From an uncultured Bacteroidales bacterium (GTDB lineage: Bacteria > Bacteroidota > Bacteroidia > Bacteroidales > P3): DNA of 51,444 nucleotides. Where the stretch lies: contig CALGGY010000036.1 in NCBI GenBank assembly GCA_937915785.1, forward strand, positions 1 through 51,444, read 5' to 3'. Position numbers and translations under genes: made by a program. The first letter of the stretch is position 1, and each line of letters starts with the position of its first letter. Positions 32,433 to 42,000 of this stretch are shown here, piece after piece. The notes beneath the pieces were generated by a model. The model had not been told where the DNA came from, ran no database searches, and saw only the letters and a list, made by a program, of their open reading frames with translations.

Positions 32433-35003
32433 TTATTTGTTCAACTCTTGTAAGCCCTTCAGCGCAAAGGCGTCGCCAGTGAGGTCGGCCACCAAGTCGG
32501 CCATCTGCTGTCTCGCCTCGCCCAGCTGCTTGCCAAGCTCGCTGTACGAAACAGCGTATTTCTTGGCCAATGCCGTCACTTTTGTTTCGATGGTACGCAG
32601 CACTTCCGTAAGCGTGTCGTTTATGCCCGCCACAACGGGGTCAATCCATTTCTTGTGCAAAAAGAGTTCCACTTCCTCGTCGGTCAAGCGCTCTATGGCC
32701 TCCTTGGTCTTGTCAATCAAATCGGCCTTCGCCTCTTTGATTTCCTTTTTCACCTTGGTCTGCTCTTCCCAAAGATTCACCATCTTTGCCAACTTCGCCT
32801 TCGTCTTTGGCTCTATTTCGTCGCCTTTGGCCTTGGCATCCTTCTTTATCTTGGCTTTGTCCAACTTCGGGTCGTCGTCGCCGTCCAAATACTCCTGCGC
32901 CTCCTCTTCGGTGAAGCCGTCGCGCAGCTCGTCAACCTCAGCGTCTATTTCCTCGTTTCGGGCTTCCTTCTCGCATATAGCTTGCAGTTCCGCTTGGAAC
33001 AAGGTTTCCTGCACCATCGCGAACGGAATGATACGGCCTTTCAATCCATCGGCCACCTCAATTTCCTCGTCGCCCTTCTTCACTAACTTATAAGCCGTCT
33101 CAACCTTTCTCGCCGCATCCATCCCCTCGGTCTGCAAGGTCTCAATGTCGTTGGCTATCGTCTGCCATTCGTTGCTTAAGGCCTGGTAGGCGGCATAGCG
33201 GTCAACCAACGGAATGCCCTTGTTCCTCTCGAAAATGTCATCGGCTATTTCATAGCGTTCTTTCATCTCCCTCACCGTGGCCACGTTGCCAATCAACCTA
33301 CGGTGCAGTTCATCGGCAAAGCCTTCAAACGCCCGCTCAAATTGCTTGCGCAGTTTTTCTGTGTCGCGGTCGTGGGCGATAACGCCGGCCACATCGTCGG
33401 TCGTAATGGCCGAATAGGGTTTGTCCTCAGCTGGCTGGAACAGTTCCACCCGCAACGAGGGCAACGCCTCCCAGTACTCCTTCAGGCGGTCAATCTCGCT
33501 GTTAGGGATGCCGCCAAACATGGTAGCGTAGATGTCGTAAAGCTCTGGCGCCTCCGACGAGTCCACATAACGAGGGATGTTCAGATTGTAATTGTTTTGC
33601 CTGATGGTCTCACGGCTCACCTTGCGCGAGAAGCCCGGCTCGTCGCTGCGCAAGCGCACCGCGTCGGCTATGCGCTTGATGTCGCAGTCGCGCAGCCTGT
33701 TGTTCTTGCCATCCTTCACGAAACCCTTCGAGGCATCGATGATCAGCACATCGTCGTTCAGTCGGTGCTGCTTCAGCACCATGATGAGCGTAGGAATGCC
33801 CGTGCCAAAGAAGATGTTGGCCGGCAGTCCAATGATGCAGTCTATCTGGTTTTTCTCTATCAGCCTCTTGCGGATTTTGCCTTCTCCCTCATCCTCCGGG
33901 TCGCCTCTGAACAGCACACCGTGAGGCAGCACGATAGTCAGTATGCCGTCGGGCTTCAGGTGGTGCAGCTCATGCAGCAGGAAGGCATAGTCTGCCTTGC
34001 TCTTCGGCGCGACGCCATAGTCCTTGAAACGGGCATCCATGTCAGCGTCAGTGGGGTCCCAGTGCTGCGAGTATGGCGGATTCGACACCACGGCGTCCAC
34101 ATAAAGCGGTCGCCCGGCATTGGGTCCGGTCTTTTCTATCGGCCAATCCTCATCCAGCGAGTCGGCGCAGCGGGTGTCGATATTGCCTGGTCTGATGCCG
34201 CGCATCACCAAGTTCATGCGCGTCAGGTTGTAGGTGTTTTCCTTCAGCTCTTGCGCGTAGTATTTCACGCGGTTGCGGTCTTCGATGTGTCGGCCAACGC
34301 TCTTGCCGATGGTGATGAGCAGCGAGCCCGAACCGCTTGTCGGGTCGTAGATTTCAATCTGCTTTTTGTCCTTATGGTGCTCAGCCACGATTTCCGACAT
34401 CAGCATGGCCACCTCATGCGGCGTGTAGAACTCTCCGGCCTTCTTCCCCGCGCTGGCGGCAAAGTTGCTGATAAGATACTCGTACACATAGCCCAGCACG
34501 TCATAGTCCTGTGAGCCGTCCGTGGGAATATCCTTGATGAGCTTGATCAAGTCTTTCAAAGCCTTGGTCTGCGAAGATGGATTTTCGCCAAGCTTGCTCA
34601 ACCCGGCTTGCAGGGTGATGAAAATTTTCTCATAAACGTGCTTATAGTTGGGGCTAATCATGCGATCAAACGTGTTGAGCGCAACGCTCAGGTCGGCCAC
34701 GTTGAACGTGCTATGAGGCAGCAGCCATGTCGAGAACAGGTTTTTATATTCGATGAAATAGCCGATGCTGTTTTTGCAGTCCTCGATGGTCACTGCCATA
34801 TCTTCGTCGTCATAGTTTTCAACCAGGTCGGGCAAGTCCTCTTCCGTCCATCCGCTCTTCCTCAGATGGGCGACCTCGTTATCCGAAAGGAACTTGTAGA
34901 AGATAAGGCCAAGAATATAGTCCTTATACTCGCTGGCGTCAATCTTGGACCTCATCTTATTGGCCGAAGCCCAAATCCTGTTTGCTAATTGTTGCTTGTT
35001 CAT
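32433..35003 (-). CDS. hsdM: Type I restriction-modification methyltransferase subunit M
   Basis: The N6-adenine methyltransferase subunit, 856 residues. The N-terminal HsdM domain (SKIDASEYKDYILGLIFYK) is followed by GEFYTP (190-195), the SAM motif DPTSGSGS (220-227) and the catalytic NPPY (308-311). The last 350 residues extend beyond most HsdM proteins and are highly charged and mostly helical; they probably contact HsdS. The final 62 coding bases are repeated exactly at 30648-30709. A -7 element lies 24 bases upstream. Confidence 0.97.
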   Translation of the reverse strand: MNKQQLANRIWASANKMRSKIDASEYKDYILGLIFYKFLSDNEVAHLRKSGWTEEDLPDLVENYDDEDMAVTIEDCKNSIGYFIEYKNLFSTWLLPHSTFNVADLSVALNTFDRMISPNYKHVYEKIFITLQAGLSKLGENPSSQTKALKDLIKLIKDIPTDGSQDYDVLGYVYEYLISNFAASAGKKAGEFYTPHEVAMLMSEIVAEHHKDKKQIEIYDPTSGSGSLLITIGKSVGRHIEDRNRVKYYAQELKENTYNLTRMNLVMRGIRPGNIDTRCADSLDEDWPIEKTGPNAGRPLYVDAVVSNPPYSQHWDPTDADMDARFKDYGVAPKSKADYAFLLHELHHLKPDGILTIVLPHGVLFRGDPEDEGEGKIRKRLIEKNQIDCIIGLPANIFFGTGIPTLIMVLKQHRLNDDVLIIDASKGFVKDGKNNRLRDCDIKRIADAVRLRSDEPGFSRKVSRETIRQNNYNLNIPRYVDSSEAPELYDIYATMFGGIPNSEIDRLKEYWEALPSLRVELFQPAEDKPYSAITTDDVAGVIAHDRDTEKLRKQFERAFEGFADELHRRLIGNVATVREMKERYEIADDIFERNKGIPLVDRYAAYQALSNEWQTIANDIETLQTEGMDAARKVETAYKLVKKGDEEIEVADGLKGRIIPFAMVQETLFQAELQAICEKEARNEEIDAEVDELRDGFTEEEAQEYLDGDDDPKLDKAKIKKDAKAKGDEIEPKTKAKLAKMVNLWEEQTKVKKEIKEAKADLIDKTKEAIERLTDEEVELFLHKKWIDPVVAGINDTLTEVLRTIETKVTALAKKYAVSYSELGKQLGEARQQMADLVADLTGDAFALKGLQELNK

Positions 35004-35026
35004 ATATCTGCTCTTTTTCCGTTTTG

Positions 35027-35034
35027 CAAAGATA
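35027..35034 (-). promoter_or_regulatory. Probable -7 element of hsdM
   Basis: TATCTTTG on the minus strand, 24 bases before the hsdM ATG. No good -33 match at 19-21 bases. Similar TATCTTTG boxes occur at 35140-35147 and 35389-35396. Confidence 0.5.
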
Positions 35035-35258
35035 CATTTTTTATTTCAATTTTCTCACTATCAATATAGCAAAAAATAAGGTTTTTCGTCTTGTCATCCC
35101 TTTTTTTTCTCGCCCTCACTTCTTCACTTTTTCCATCTGCAAAGATACAAAAACACCGGGAAACCTATTTTCGCTCCACTGCGAAATATTGTGTTTTAGT
35201 GCCGCACATTCGGCAAAAAGGATGTTTTTCGTGTGTTTTCATTGAGTTTTTGCGGAGT

Positions 35259-35421
35259 TCTAGGGGGAAATTATTGCGTTATAAAGTGTCCGACCCTTGA
35301 CGGTAAGCAGATATGTCTGGCGCGGGGGGAGGGTGGTGTACAGCAGGCGCACACAGTCCGCTGATATAGCTGGGTTGAGATAGTTTTGCAAAGATACGTT
35401 TATTGCGATATTTTTCCCTTT
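35259..35421 (-). pseudogene. Possible gene remnant upstream of hsdM
   Basis: A minus-strand frame is open from 35421 to a TAG at 35260-35262, without a good start codon. Its product has protein-like stretches (CVRLLYTTLPPRQTYLLTVK, then GRTLYNAII). It could be the 3' end of a lost gene. I cannot identify a family. The rest of 35004-35477 holds three -7-like boxes and an inverted repeat, nothing else I can support. Confidence 0.25.
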
Positions 35422-35445
35422 TTAATTAAACGGAGCTTAATTAAA
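35421..35445. repeat. AT-rich inverted repeat after the WYL gene
   Basis: TTTAATTAA (35421-35429) and TTAATTAAA (35437-35445) are perfect complements with a 7-base spacer. It could be an operator for a dimeric regulator or a weak transcript end. Confidence 0.45.
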
Positions 35446-35477
35446 CAGCGGTTAAAACAAATGCATATTACAGTATT

Positions 35478-36542
35478 TCAACGGATTACACTTTTGTATC
35501 GTTCACACGTCTGGACAATTCTTTCAAAAACTACCGTTTGTATCTCCTTTGGCGAGAGTACTATCAGCTCTTTGCCGAACGAGGCAAGCTCGCGCTCCAG
35601 CTCGTAGTTCTGCCGGCATTCGATGCCGAAAAAGGCTCCTCCCTGCAGCGTGGGGTACTGACGCCGTAGCTCGGCCTCGCGCTCGCCGCGCAGGGTGCGT
35701 TGCGACTCGTGCAGGGGCTTGGTAAGTACGTAGTCCTTGCTGTGGTCGGCCACCCAAAATGTGATAGTAAGCAGCGGACTATCGTCGTAGAGGGTTACGC
35801 CGATAATGTCATCGAAACGCTCGTTGAGGTCGCCGTTGTATGGCACAAACTGGCGCGAGGGCAGCGGCACCACACAGTCGATACGGTCGAGGGCAAAATT
35901 CATCAACTTGCCCGACGTGCTGTCGGCGGCAAACACATACCACCGGCGGTTATACTCCTTGAGCAGGTATGGGTACACCACCTGAACAATCTCCTCGTCG
36001 GGTGCCGCAAAGGTGTGCAGATGCAGTTCCACCACCACCTGTTGCGATATGGCGGTGAAGAGCTGACCGAATAGCGACGTGCCTTCCAGCGGGTTTTTGT
36101 CGAAGGCCACAATCCTTGCGCGATCCTGCAGCCCCATGCTCTGGCGCAGGGCTTCGAGACCGTCGAAATTGGGCAGACCGTCGAACTGTCCCATCAGCGA
36201 AATAGCTTCGCTCAGCAGGTACCGCTCGTCGTCGGTGAGGGGCTTTTTGAAAATGGAGAAACTGCGGTCGGCGTAGCGCAGGCAGTGTTTCTTCACAGTC
36301 CGGAAATCGGCGTTAAGGTCATCTATCGTGTAGCGCTCTATCTCGACCATAAACGGACCTTCGTTTTCCAAATAGTTGATGTCCATCTCGATGGTGCGAC
36401 GGGTTACGGGAGATATACTCATCTCCGCAAGGTGCTCGTTCACCTCGCCGCAGATGTCGCTTATGGAATAGTCGTGGTACGGGTTGGCCAGAAGCTGGTC
36501 GATGCAATAATAACGAGTTACGGCGTTTTTGTTCGATGGCAT
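35478..36542 (-). CDS. WYL-domain transcriptional regulator
   Basis: 354 residues. The N-terminus is a winged helix-turn-helix (VTRYYCIDQLLAN, then TRRTIEMDINYLENEG). The central WYL domain has VVYPYLLKEYNRRWYVFAAD, with the conserved Arg-Trp-Tyr stretch, and a C-terminal extension follows. I start at MPSNKN (36542) because the -7 box at 36564-36571 would place the transcript start downstream of the earlier in-frame ATG at 36566. It is the first gene reading into the restriction island, 474 bases from hsdM. WYL proteins such as BrxR and CapW control defence islands; that role here is inference. Confidence 0.9.
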   Translation of the reverse strand: MPSNKNAVTRYYCIDQLLANPYHDYSISDICGEVNEHLAEMSISPVTRRTIEMDINYLENEGPFMVEIERYTIDDLNADFRTVKKHCLRYADRSFSIFKKPLTDDERYLLSEAISLMGQFDGLPNFDGLEALRQSMGLQDRARIVAFDKNPLEGTSLFGQLFTAISQQVVVELHLHTFAAPDEEIVQVVYPYLLKEYNRRWYVFAADSTSGKLMNFALDRIDCVVPLPSRQFVPYNGDLNERFDDIIGVTLYDDSPLLTITFWVADHSKDYVLTKPLHESQRTLRGEREAELRRQYPTLQGGAFFGIECRQNYELERELASFGKELIVLSPKEIQTVVFERIVQTCERYKSVIR

Positions 36543-36563
36543 GGTGCGATGATTTATATTTTG

Positions 36564-36571
36564 CAAAGATA
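36564..36571 (-). promoter_or_regulatory. -7 element of the WYL regulator gene
   Basis: TATCTTTG on the minus strand, 22 bases before the MPSN start codon. The -33 region is GC-rich and matches poorly, consistent with a regulated or weak promoter. Confidence 0.5.
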
Positions 36572-36612
36572 CATTTTTTTCCGGGAAATGCGGGCGGGTA
36601 GCATACGGGCAA

Positions 36613-36650
36613 TAAAAAAGGCTGCCGGATTGTTGTCCAACAGCCTTTTA
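36613..36650 (-). terminator. Terminator of rpsT
   Basis: AAAAGGCTG and CAGCCTTTT arms lie about 20 bases after the rpsT stop. Confidence 0.8.
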
Positions 36651-36670
36651 TATCGTTGCGGTAAAGCTAA

Positions 36671-36922
36671 TTACATAGCATTTACTTTTTTGTTGAGCTT
36701 GGATTTGAGGTTAGCGGCTTTGTTTTTGTGAATAACGGAGCGTTTGGCCAGTTTGTCGATGATGGAAGTCATCTTGGGCAGACGCTCTGCAGCCACGGCT
36801 TTGTCTTCTAAAGCTCTGAAATCGCGCAAGGCGTTACGCATGGTTTTTGCGTAGTACCTGTTCTCCACTCTTCTTCTCTCGGAAGAACGAATTCTCTTTT
36901 TTGATGATTTATGATTTGCCAT
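36671..36922 (-). CDS. rpsT: 30S ribosomal protein S20
   Basis: S20, 83 residues, helical and basic: MANHKSSKKRIRSSERRR, then NRYYAKTMRNAL and SVIHKNKAANLKSKLNKKV. I start at MANHK; an upstream in-frame ATG would run into the tRNA gene. It lies 18 bases after tRNA-Glu and shares its promoter. Confidence 0.97.
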   Translation of the reverse strand: MANHKSSKKRIRSSERRRVENRYYAKTMRNALRDFRALEDKAVAAERLPKMTSIIDKLAKRSVIHKNKAANLKSKLNKKVNAM

Positions 36923-36940
36923 ATTCTCTTTTAAAATTTT

Positions 36941-37017
36941 TGGTAGCCCGTAGGGGACTCGAACCCCTGATTTCAAGAATGAAAATCTTGCGTCCTAACC
37001 AACTAGACGAACGGGCC
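36941..37017 (-). tRNA. tRNA-Glu (anticodon UUC)
   Basis: A full cloverleaf on the minus strand: acceptor GGCCCGT/ACGGGCT (first pair G-U), anticodon arm CAAGA-TTTTCAT-TCTTG with TTC at the anticodon, T-arm GGGTTCGAGTCCC, discriminator A and an encoded CCA. 77 bases. Confidence 0.95.
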
Positions 37018-37087
37018 ATCTTGCTACCGCAAAAACGAGACTGAAAAACGACGATTTTCTGCATTTTTCAGTGCCGTTTTGCGGGTG

Positions 37088-37119
37088 CAAAATTACGAAG
37101 ATTTTTTGAACTGACAAAA
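37088..37119 (-). promoter_or_regulatory. Promoter for tRNA-Glu and rpsT
   Basis: On the minus strand TTTTG (37115-37119), 19 bases, TAATTTTG (37088-37095). The spacing is ideal, and the predicted start falls about 65 bases before the tRNA. Confidence 0.7.
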
Positions 37120-37152
37120 TTTTTTTTCTTTTTAGCCAGTTTTTTTTTTTCG

Positions 37153-37827
37153 TCAGTCCATATCTTGCTGAAAACGAAAGCCTAAGCGTTTGCCGGTTAC
37201 CATCGGTTTTCTGTCGAAGGCGGACTTCATTTCGGCCACAGAAACCAATTTTACCTCGTCGTATGGCGGAGTTAGCAGGTCAAAATTGGTGGTGTAAGTG
37301 ATGGCCGATTCGATGATTTTTTGCACCGATTCGGGAGTAATTTCGGCGGTGTTGAAATTGTTGTACAAAACGCCAAGTTCGCGCTTGCCTTCAATAAAAT
37401 AGTGCCGTTCGCGGTTCACAAACACGCGGCCTATCATATACCCGAGATCGGCCTCGCGGTCGTAGGTGAACGAGTCGGCCAAGAAGTTGTAAATGTGTAT
37501 GGTACCGCAATACGAACGGGTGGTGTCCTCCTTCACGTAAGGGGTTTTCATCACCTCGTGGTTACGCGAAAACTCAAAAACATTGGTATGCATCATAAAA
37601 ATGAGCACGTCGCCGGCAAATTTCACATCGAACTCAAAATCACCGCGGTTACGGAACTCAAAAGCAGTTTTGTTGTTCTCCTCCAAGGCTTTATGTTTCA
37701 GAGCGTTGATAAGCTCCTCGGTTTGGTGGCGAAACATCTCGAAGGTGTCCTTGGTGGCGCGATATACGGTCTGTTTCAGGTCCGACTTGCTGAAAACCAG
37801 CTGTTTCAATTCTTTGTTTAATTCCAT
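37153..37827 (-). CDS. Conserved-looking protein, unknown function
   Basis: 224 residues, soluble, no signal peptide. It begins MELNKELKQLVFSKSDLKQT and has an alpha-helical N-terminus, then a beta-rich core (FEFDVKFAGDVLIFMMHTNV, then YCGTIHIYNFLADSF). I do not recognise the family. It follows the DUF4271 gene by 76 bases on the same strand. Confidence 0.75.
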   Translation of the reverse strand: MELNKELKQLVFSKSDLKQTVYRATKDTFEMFRHQTEELINALKHKALEENNKTAFEFRNRGDFEFDVKFAGDVLIFMMHTNVFEFSRNHEVMKTPYVKEDTTRSYCGTIHIYNFLADSFTYDREADLGYMIGRVFVNRERHYFIEGKRELGVLYNNFNTAEITPESVQKIIESAITYTTNFDLLTPPYDEVKLVSVAEMKSAFDRKPMVTGKRLGFRFQQDMD

Positions 37828-37903
37828 TATTTTGTCTGTTTATATGTTAATCTAATTATCTGAAAATCTAATTATCCGGACATCTGTCCATCTGAAAATC
37901 CAT

Positions 37904-39037
37904 CTACATATTCAAAGTTATCCATTTGGCTACAACAACCACTGGTACTATCTCTATAACAAACATATAGTAAAGCATGTAGATTTTGGAGAACTGCGAT
38001 TCGGAGAGCATCAGCAGCGACCCGCGCACCACGCGAATCAGAAACATCACCGAAATCACTACTGTAAGCGCATAAAGCATCACTGCGGCGTCCAATCCGG
38101 AGTAGAAACCCAACAGGAGGACAGGCACAAGCAGAATTCCGCAAATCAAATTGCAGATACTTTGGTTGAGAATGTAGCCACCCGTGCTTATTTTATAGTT
38201 GAAAACACTGCCGATAAATTTCACCAGCAGCACCCGTACATAAATAAAAACAAAGGTAAACGCCTCAATCACAAGCATATCCATCCACGGCTTGCCGGTA
38301 AGGCTTACGCCGAAATGCCTTATCACAAAAAAACCGGCCAAGCTCAGCAGCACAGAGTACAAAAAATTGACAAACAGGTTTTCCGAAGCCTTGTTCACCG
38401 CCCGCTCGTTGAGCAAAGACCTCAAACTGAAACGGCGAAATGGCGACAGTAGAAGATCTATTTTGCGTCCCTTGTAGCCCGAATACACTTTTCCAAGGAG
38501 CAGAGCCACCAAAACCACGGTAACAAACACCCACACCGGAGGGTTGTTGTCGGGCCGCTGTTTGGTATTGAAAGAGGCGGGCACACCGCTATGGCCGGTA
38601 AACAGACTGCTATGAAAGAAAACACTGTCGTTGGCAGTAAGCAGGCTGTCAATATTGTAAAGCTGTATTTCACTATCTTCCAACGAATTGTCGAAATGAT
38701 AAATGTATGGCGGATGCATTGGCAACACCTGCATGGTGTCGGTGGGAGCGGCGGCAATGTCGGTTTCGGCAACGGGCTGCGGCACAACGTGCTGTGGTTC
38801 GGGAGCCGCCACAACATGCTGTTGATCAGATAGTTTAACAACGGTTGCAGGTACAGTTGCCTGCCCGGCATGTGGCTTTGCGGAGGATGAGTCGGTTTTG
38901 TGTTTCTGAGTTTCGGTATTGGTGCCAACAGCTTGGTCGACAGACTTTTTTGCTGTGTCAACAGGGGCAGGCGCCGTGTTTTTTTTCACGGTGTCGGGGG
39001 GTACCTGCGGCTGCAAAAAAAAGTGGGTGTCGGTCAT
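37904..39037 (-). CDS. DUF4271 membrane protein
   Basis: 377 residues. The first 160 are proline- and threonine-rich and mostly disordered. From about residue 165 there is a set of six or so membrane spans with the DUF4271 features (a cytoplasmic segment LLLSPFRRFSLRSLLNERA, and a SQFSKIYMLYYMFVIEIVPV end). The family is Bacteroidota-specific with no assigned function. It starts 1 base after the C25 protease stop, so the two are probably co-transcribed. Confidence 0.8.
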   Translation of the reverse strand: MTDTHFFLQPQVPPDTVKKNTAPAPVDTAKKSVDQAVGTNTETQKHKTDSSSAKPHAGQATVPATVVKLSDQQHVVAAPEPQHVVPQPVAETDIAAAPTDTMQVLPMHPPYIYHFDNSLEDSEIQLYNIDSLLTANDSVFFHSSLFTGHSGVPASFNTKQRPDNNPPVWVFVTVVLVALLLGKVYSGYKGRKIDLLLSPFRRFSLRSLLNERAVNKASENLFVNFLYSVLLSLAGFFVIRHFGVSLTGKPWMDMLVIEAFTFVFIYVRVLLVKFIGSVFNYKISTGGYILNQSICNLICGILLVPVLLLGFYSGLDAAVMLYALTVVISVMFLIRVVRGSLLMLSESQFSKIYMLYYMFVIEIVPVVVVAKWITLNM

Positions 39038-39038
39038 C

Positions 39039-42000
39039 CTAACGCGATATTATCAGTTTTTGCGTGTAACATTTGCTTTTTGTTGCAAAAAACAAAATGT
39101 AAACGCCACAACGCAGTTTTTCGGTATTATAGTATAATTGTTGCCCCGGCAAAACAGATTTTTTATCAACAATTTGCCCGAAAGCATTGAGCATAGTCAC
39201 ATCAACCAACTCATTCTCAGTGCTTTCAACAATAAAAAGTTTTTTTGCGGGATTGGGATACACCCTGCAATGGCTTGCTACTTCGACATCGGCTATGCCA
39301 AGAGGCAAAGGTGGGTGGTAGGTGGTGTCCATCTGCGAAAGCGGAAAAGTGATATCATCTATCCACACGCAGTCGCTGCCGCCGGTTTGAGAGGCGTCTT
39401 TTACGTAAATCCATGAAAATGTGTGTGTTCCGCTTGACACAAAATACGCCATCCGTTCGTAGTGTCCGCTACCGGCCCAACGTCCCTGCCGCACATCGTC
39501 GATGTAAAACATCAGGTAATCGGCGGAGGCTTCGGTGGAGGTGCGGCGCCAAAAGGCGATGCTGTCGTCGGCAATGGTGGTCATGGATACAGCAAGCACA
39601 CTCCTCTGCTTGTGGTCTATGGCCGCCGAACGCGCGCTGTAGCGTCCCGCATGGGCATGCGACGGCACGGTGTCTATCTGCCAGCGGTTGGAGTGCGTGG
39701 TGTCCCATGCAAAAAGCGAGAAATCGGCCGATTCGAAAGTCTCTGTGGCTTTGCCCAAAGGCAATCGCAAAACAGTGTCTTTATTTATTCCTATATGGCT
39801 TATGCCAATGGAAAAATCGATATATGCGATGGCCGAAGGGCTAATGCCGAAATGGAACTCTGCGGTATCCGACGCGCTGGCAGCCAATGGATTAAGCAAA
39901 ACCGTGTCGGGCGAAAGCAGCGTGCCATTGCCACTAACGATGGCGGCACACACCTGCATTGTGTCCGAAACCACCGCTCCACGGTTTGACACAGGCACTT
40001 TCAGGGTGTATGTCCCGCCCTGCTCGAGACTGTTGACTGGCGTTGCGTTGTGCCAAAGGGAAACGATGCCGGACTCAACTTTCGACGAACTTACAACAAA
40101 GCCGAACCGATGTTGTGTAGTATTGCCCAAGCCACTGGTCATCAGCGCATTAATCGACACAAGCTCGCCTTCACGCAAATTGCGGTTAGGCTCAAAGGTG
40201 AAAATGCCTGAAACCCAAGCTGTGTCGGAGGGCAAAAGTGTGCTACGGGTGAAAACAGCATTTGAAACGTTGCTCCGTCCGTCAAACGAATTCAGCATCA
40301 GGCGAATACTCCGTGCAGTGTCGGCACCGAAATTTTTTATACAAAAATCTACGGCATAACGGCCATTCACGGCAACAACATGATTTTCAACAACATTTCC
40401 CAAGCTATCTTTTACAATCACACTGTCGAAAGCCAAAAGGGAATTAGCAGAAACGTATGTGGCAACGGTGGTGATGATCGGCTGTCGGAACTGCGCTGTA
40501 GCTGTAACCTTCAACGGTTGTGCCGTTAGTGGTCTCGAAAAATCCACGTCGGCCACGCCGCCGGCATCGAGCAAAACGGAGGCCAGAAGCTGACTGTCCT
40601 GAACAAAAGCCACACGTACAAATGGCGTTCCGCTGAGCGACAGATGCGAGGCGCCCACGGGCAAACTGTCGGGGATGTTGAGCACAATAGGCTGAGGCAC
40701 ACCAAAATAGGGCATCAGCGAAGGGTCGCCGAGCAGGTTGTAAATCTCCCAATAATAGTTTTCGAAGTCCATGCCCATCTGCGTGAGGCCGAAATTGCCT
40801 GCCTGCAACAGCTCTCCGGCAGTGGGTGCGAAATCGGCGGGAGGCTCGCCATGTGTGTGCCACAGGCGGTCGAAAGAGCCCAGCCGCAACGAGTCGTACT
40901 GCGCATTGAGCGACACCGGGCCTTTGGCGCCCACAGCCCAATAATAATCCTCCTCCCAAAGGGTCTCGTTGGCGGCGCCTATCACCCCCACAGCTCCTGC
41001 ATTGGCCTTGCGCAAAAGGGCCTCGCCAAAACAACGGCGGTCGGCAAAACGGCTCGAAAGACAGCAGTTGTTCACCGAAAAGAAATAACGCCCTACGTTG
41101 TCTATTGTGTCCACCCCCGCCTGAGTGTAATCAGGGCGATACCAACCTGTTGCAAAACAGTGCGATGTGTAGTTAACCACCGATGCACCTTGGTCGAGGT
41201 CGTGCACAATCTGCGGCAGCTGGTTTTCCGAAGCGGGATTATAATAAAAATGGGTGTCGAAACTGGGGTTTCGCGACAAATAATTGGCTTTCAGATAGTT
41301 GATTTGACCATTGGTAGCTGTCGGGGCTGGATTGCGGCTTTCGCGTCCGGCCACAAGGGTGAAACGGTTTAGGTAAGATGTGTCGGGTAGCATCAAACGC
41401 TCGTAGGCAATGGTTTTGTCCAACACATGGCGCAGCTCGGCAGTGTCGGCTACAGATATTCGTCCGTATGGCACTTCAGGATAGAAATCGCCAGTGTATT
41501 CGGCGTAATAGAGGTCGGTGCTATGCTGTGGCAGACCTGTTATACGCACCTTTCCGCCAAAAGCGGGCACATGCTCCACGTCGCCCACAATGAGCAGGAA
41601 CGATGGCGCTGGGTCCAACGGCGTGGCGGCGCGATAGAGGCTGTCCAAACGTGAGCGTATCTGCGCGCAGGTGTCGCCAGAATGGGTGTACAGCTCCACC
41701 ACGTTGAACCCCGACTGCCGTTTCCACCAAAGGAAGGGACGCAGTGCGGCGGCAAAACTGTCGTGCGCCACCACCACATATTTCGGTGCGGCGGCGGTGT
41801 TTCGCGAAAGCAGGTTTTCGAAGGCGGCCTTGTTGGCAATGGGTACCGATGGCAGCCCGCCATTGCGCTGTATCGCGTAGGCAGTGGCCTGCTCGTCGGC
41901 TCCGGCAAAAGTTACGCTGACTTCAACTTTTGGATAGTACAGCAGTTTGTTTTCGACTGGTACGAAGGCAAAAGGCACCACCGTGATACGAAAAAGCCGC

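Noticed and set aside
28101..32494. Cargo genes inserted by a transposon or integrase
   Set aside because: I see no transposase, integrase or terminal inverted repeats; the repeated sequence is made of hsdM and hsdS ends, which fits homologous recombination better.
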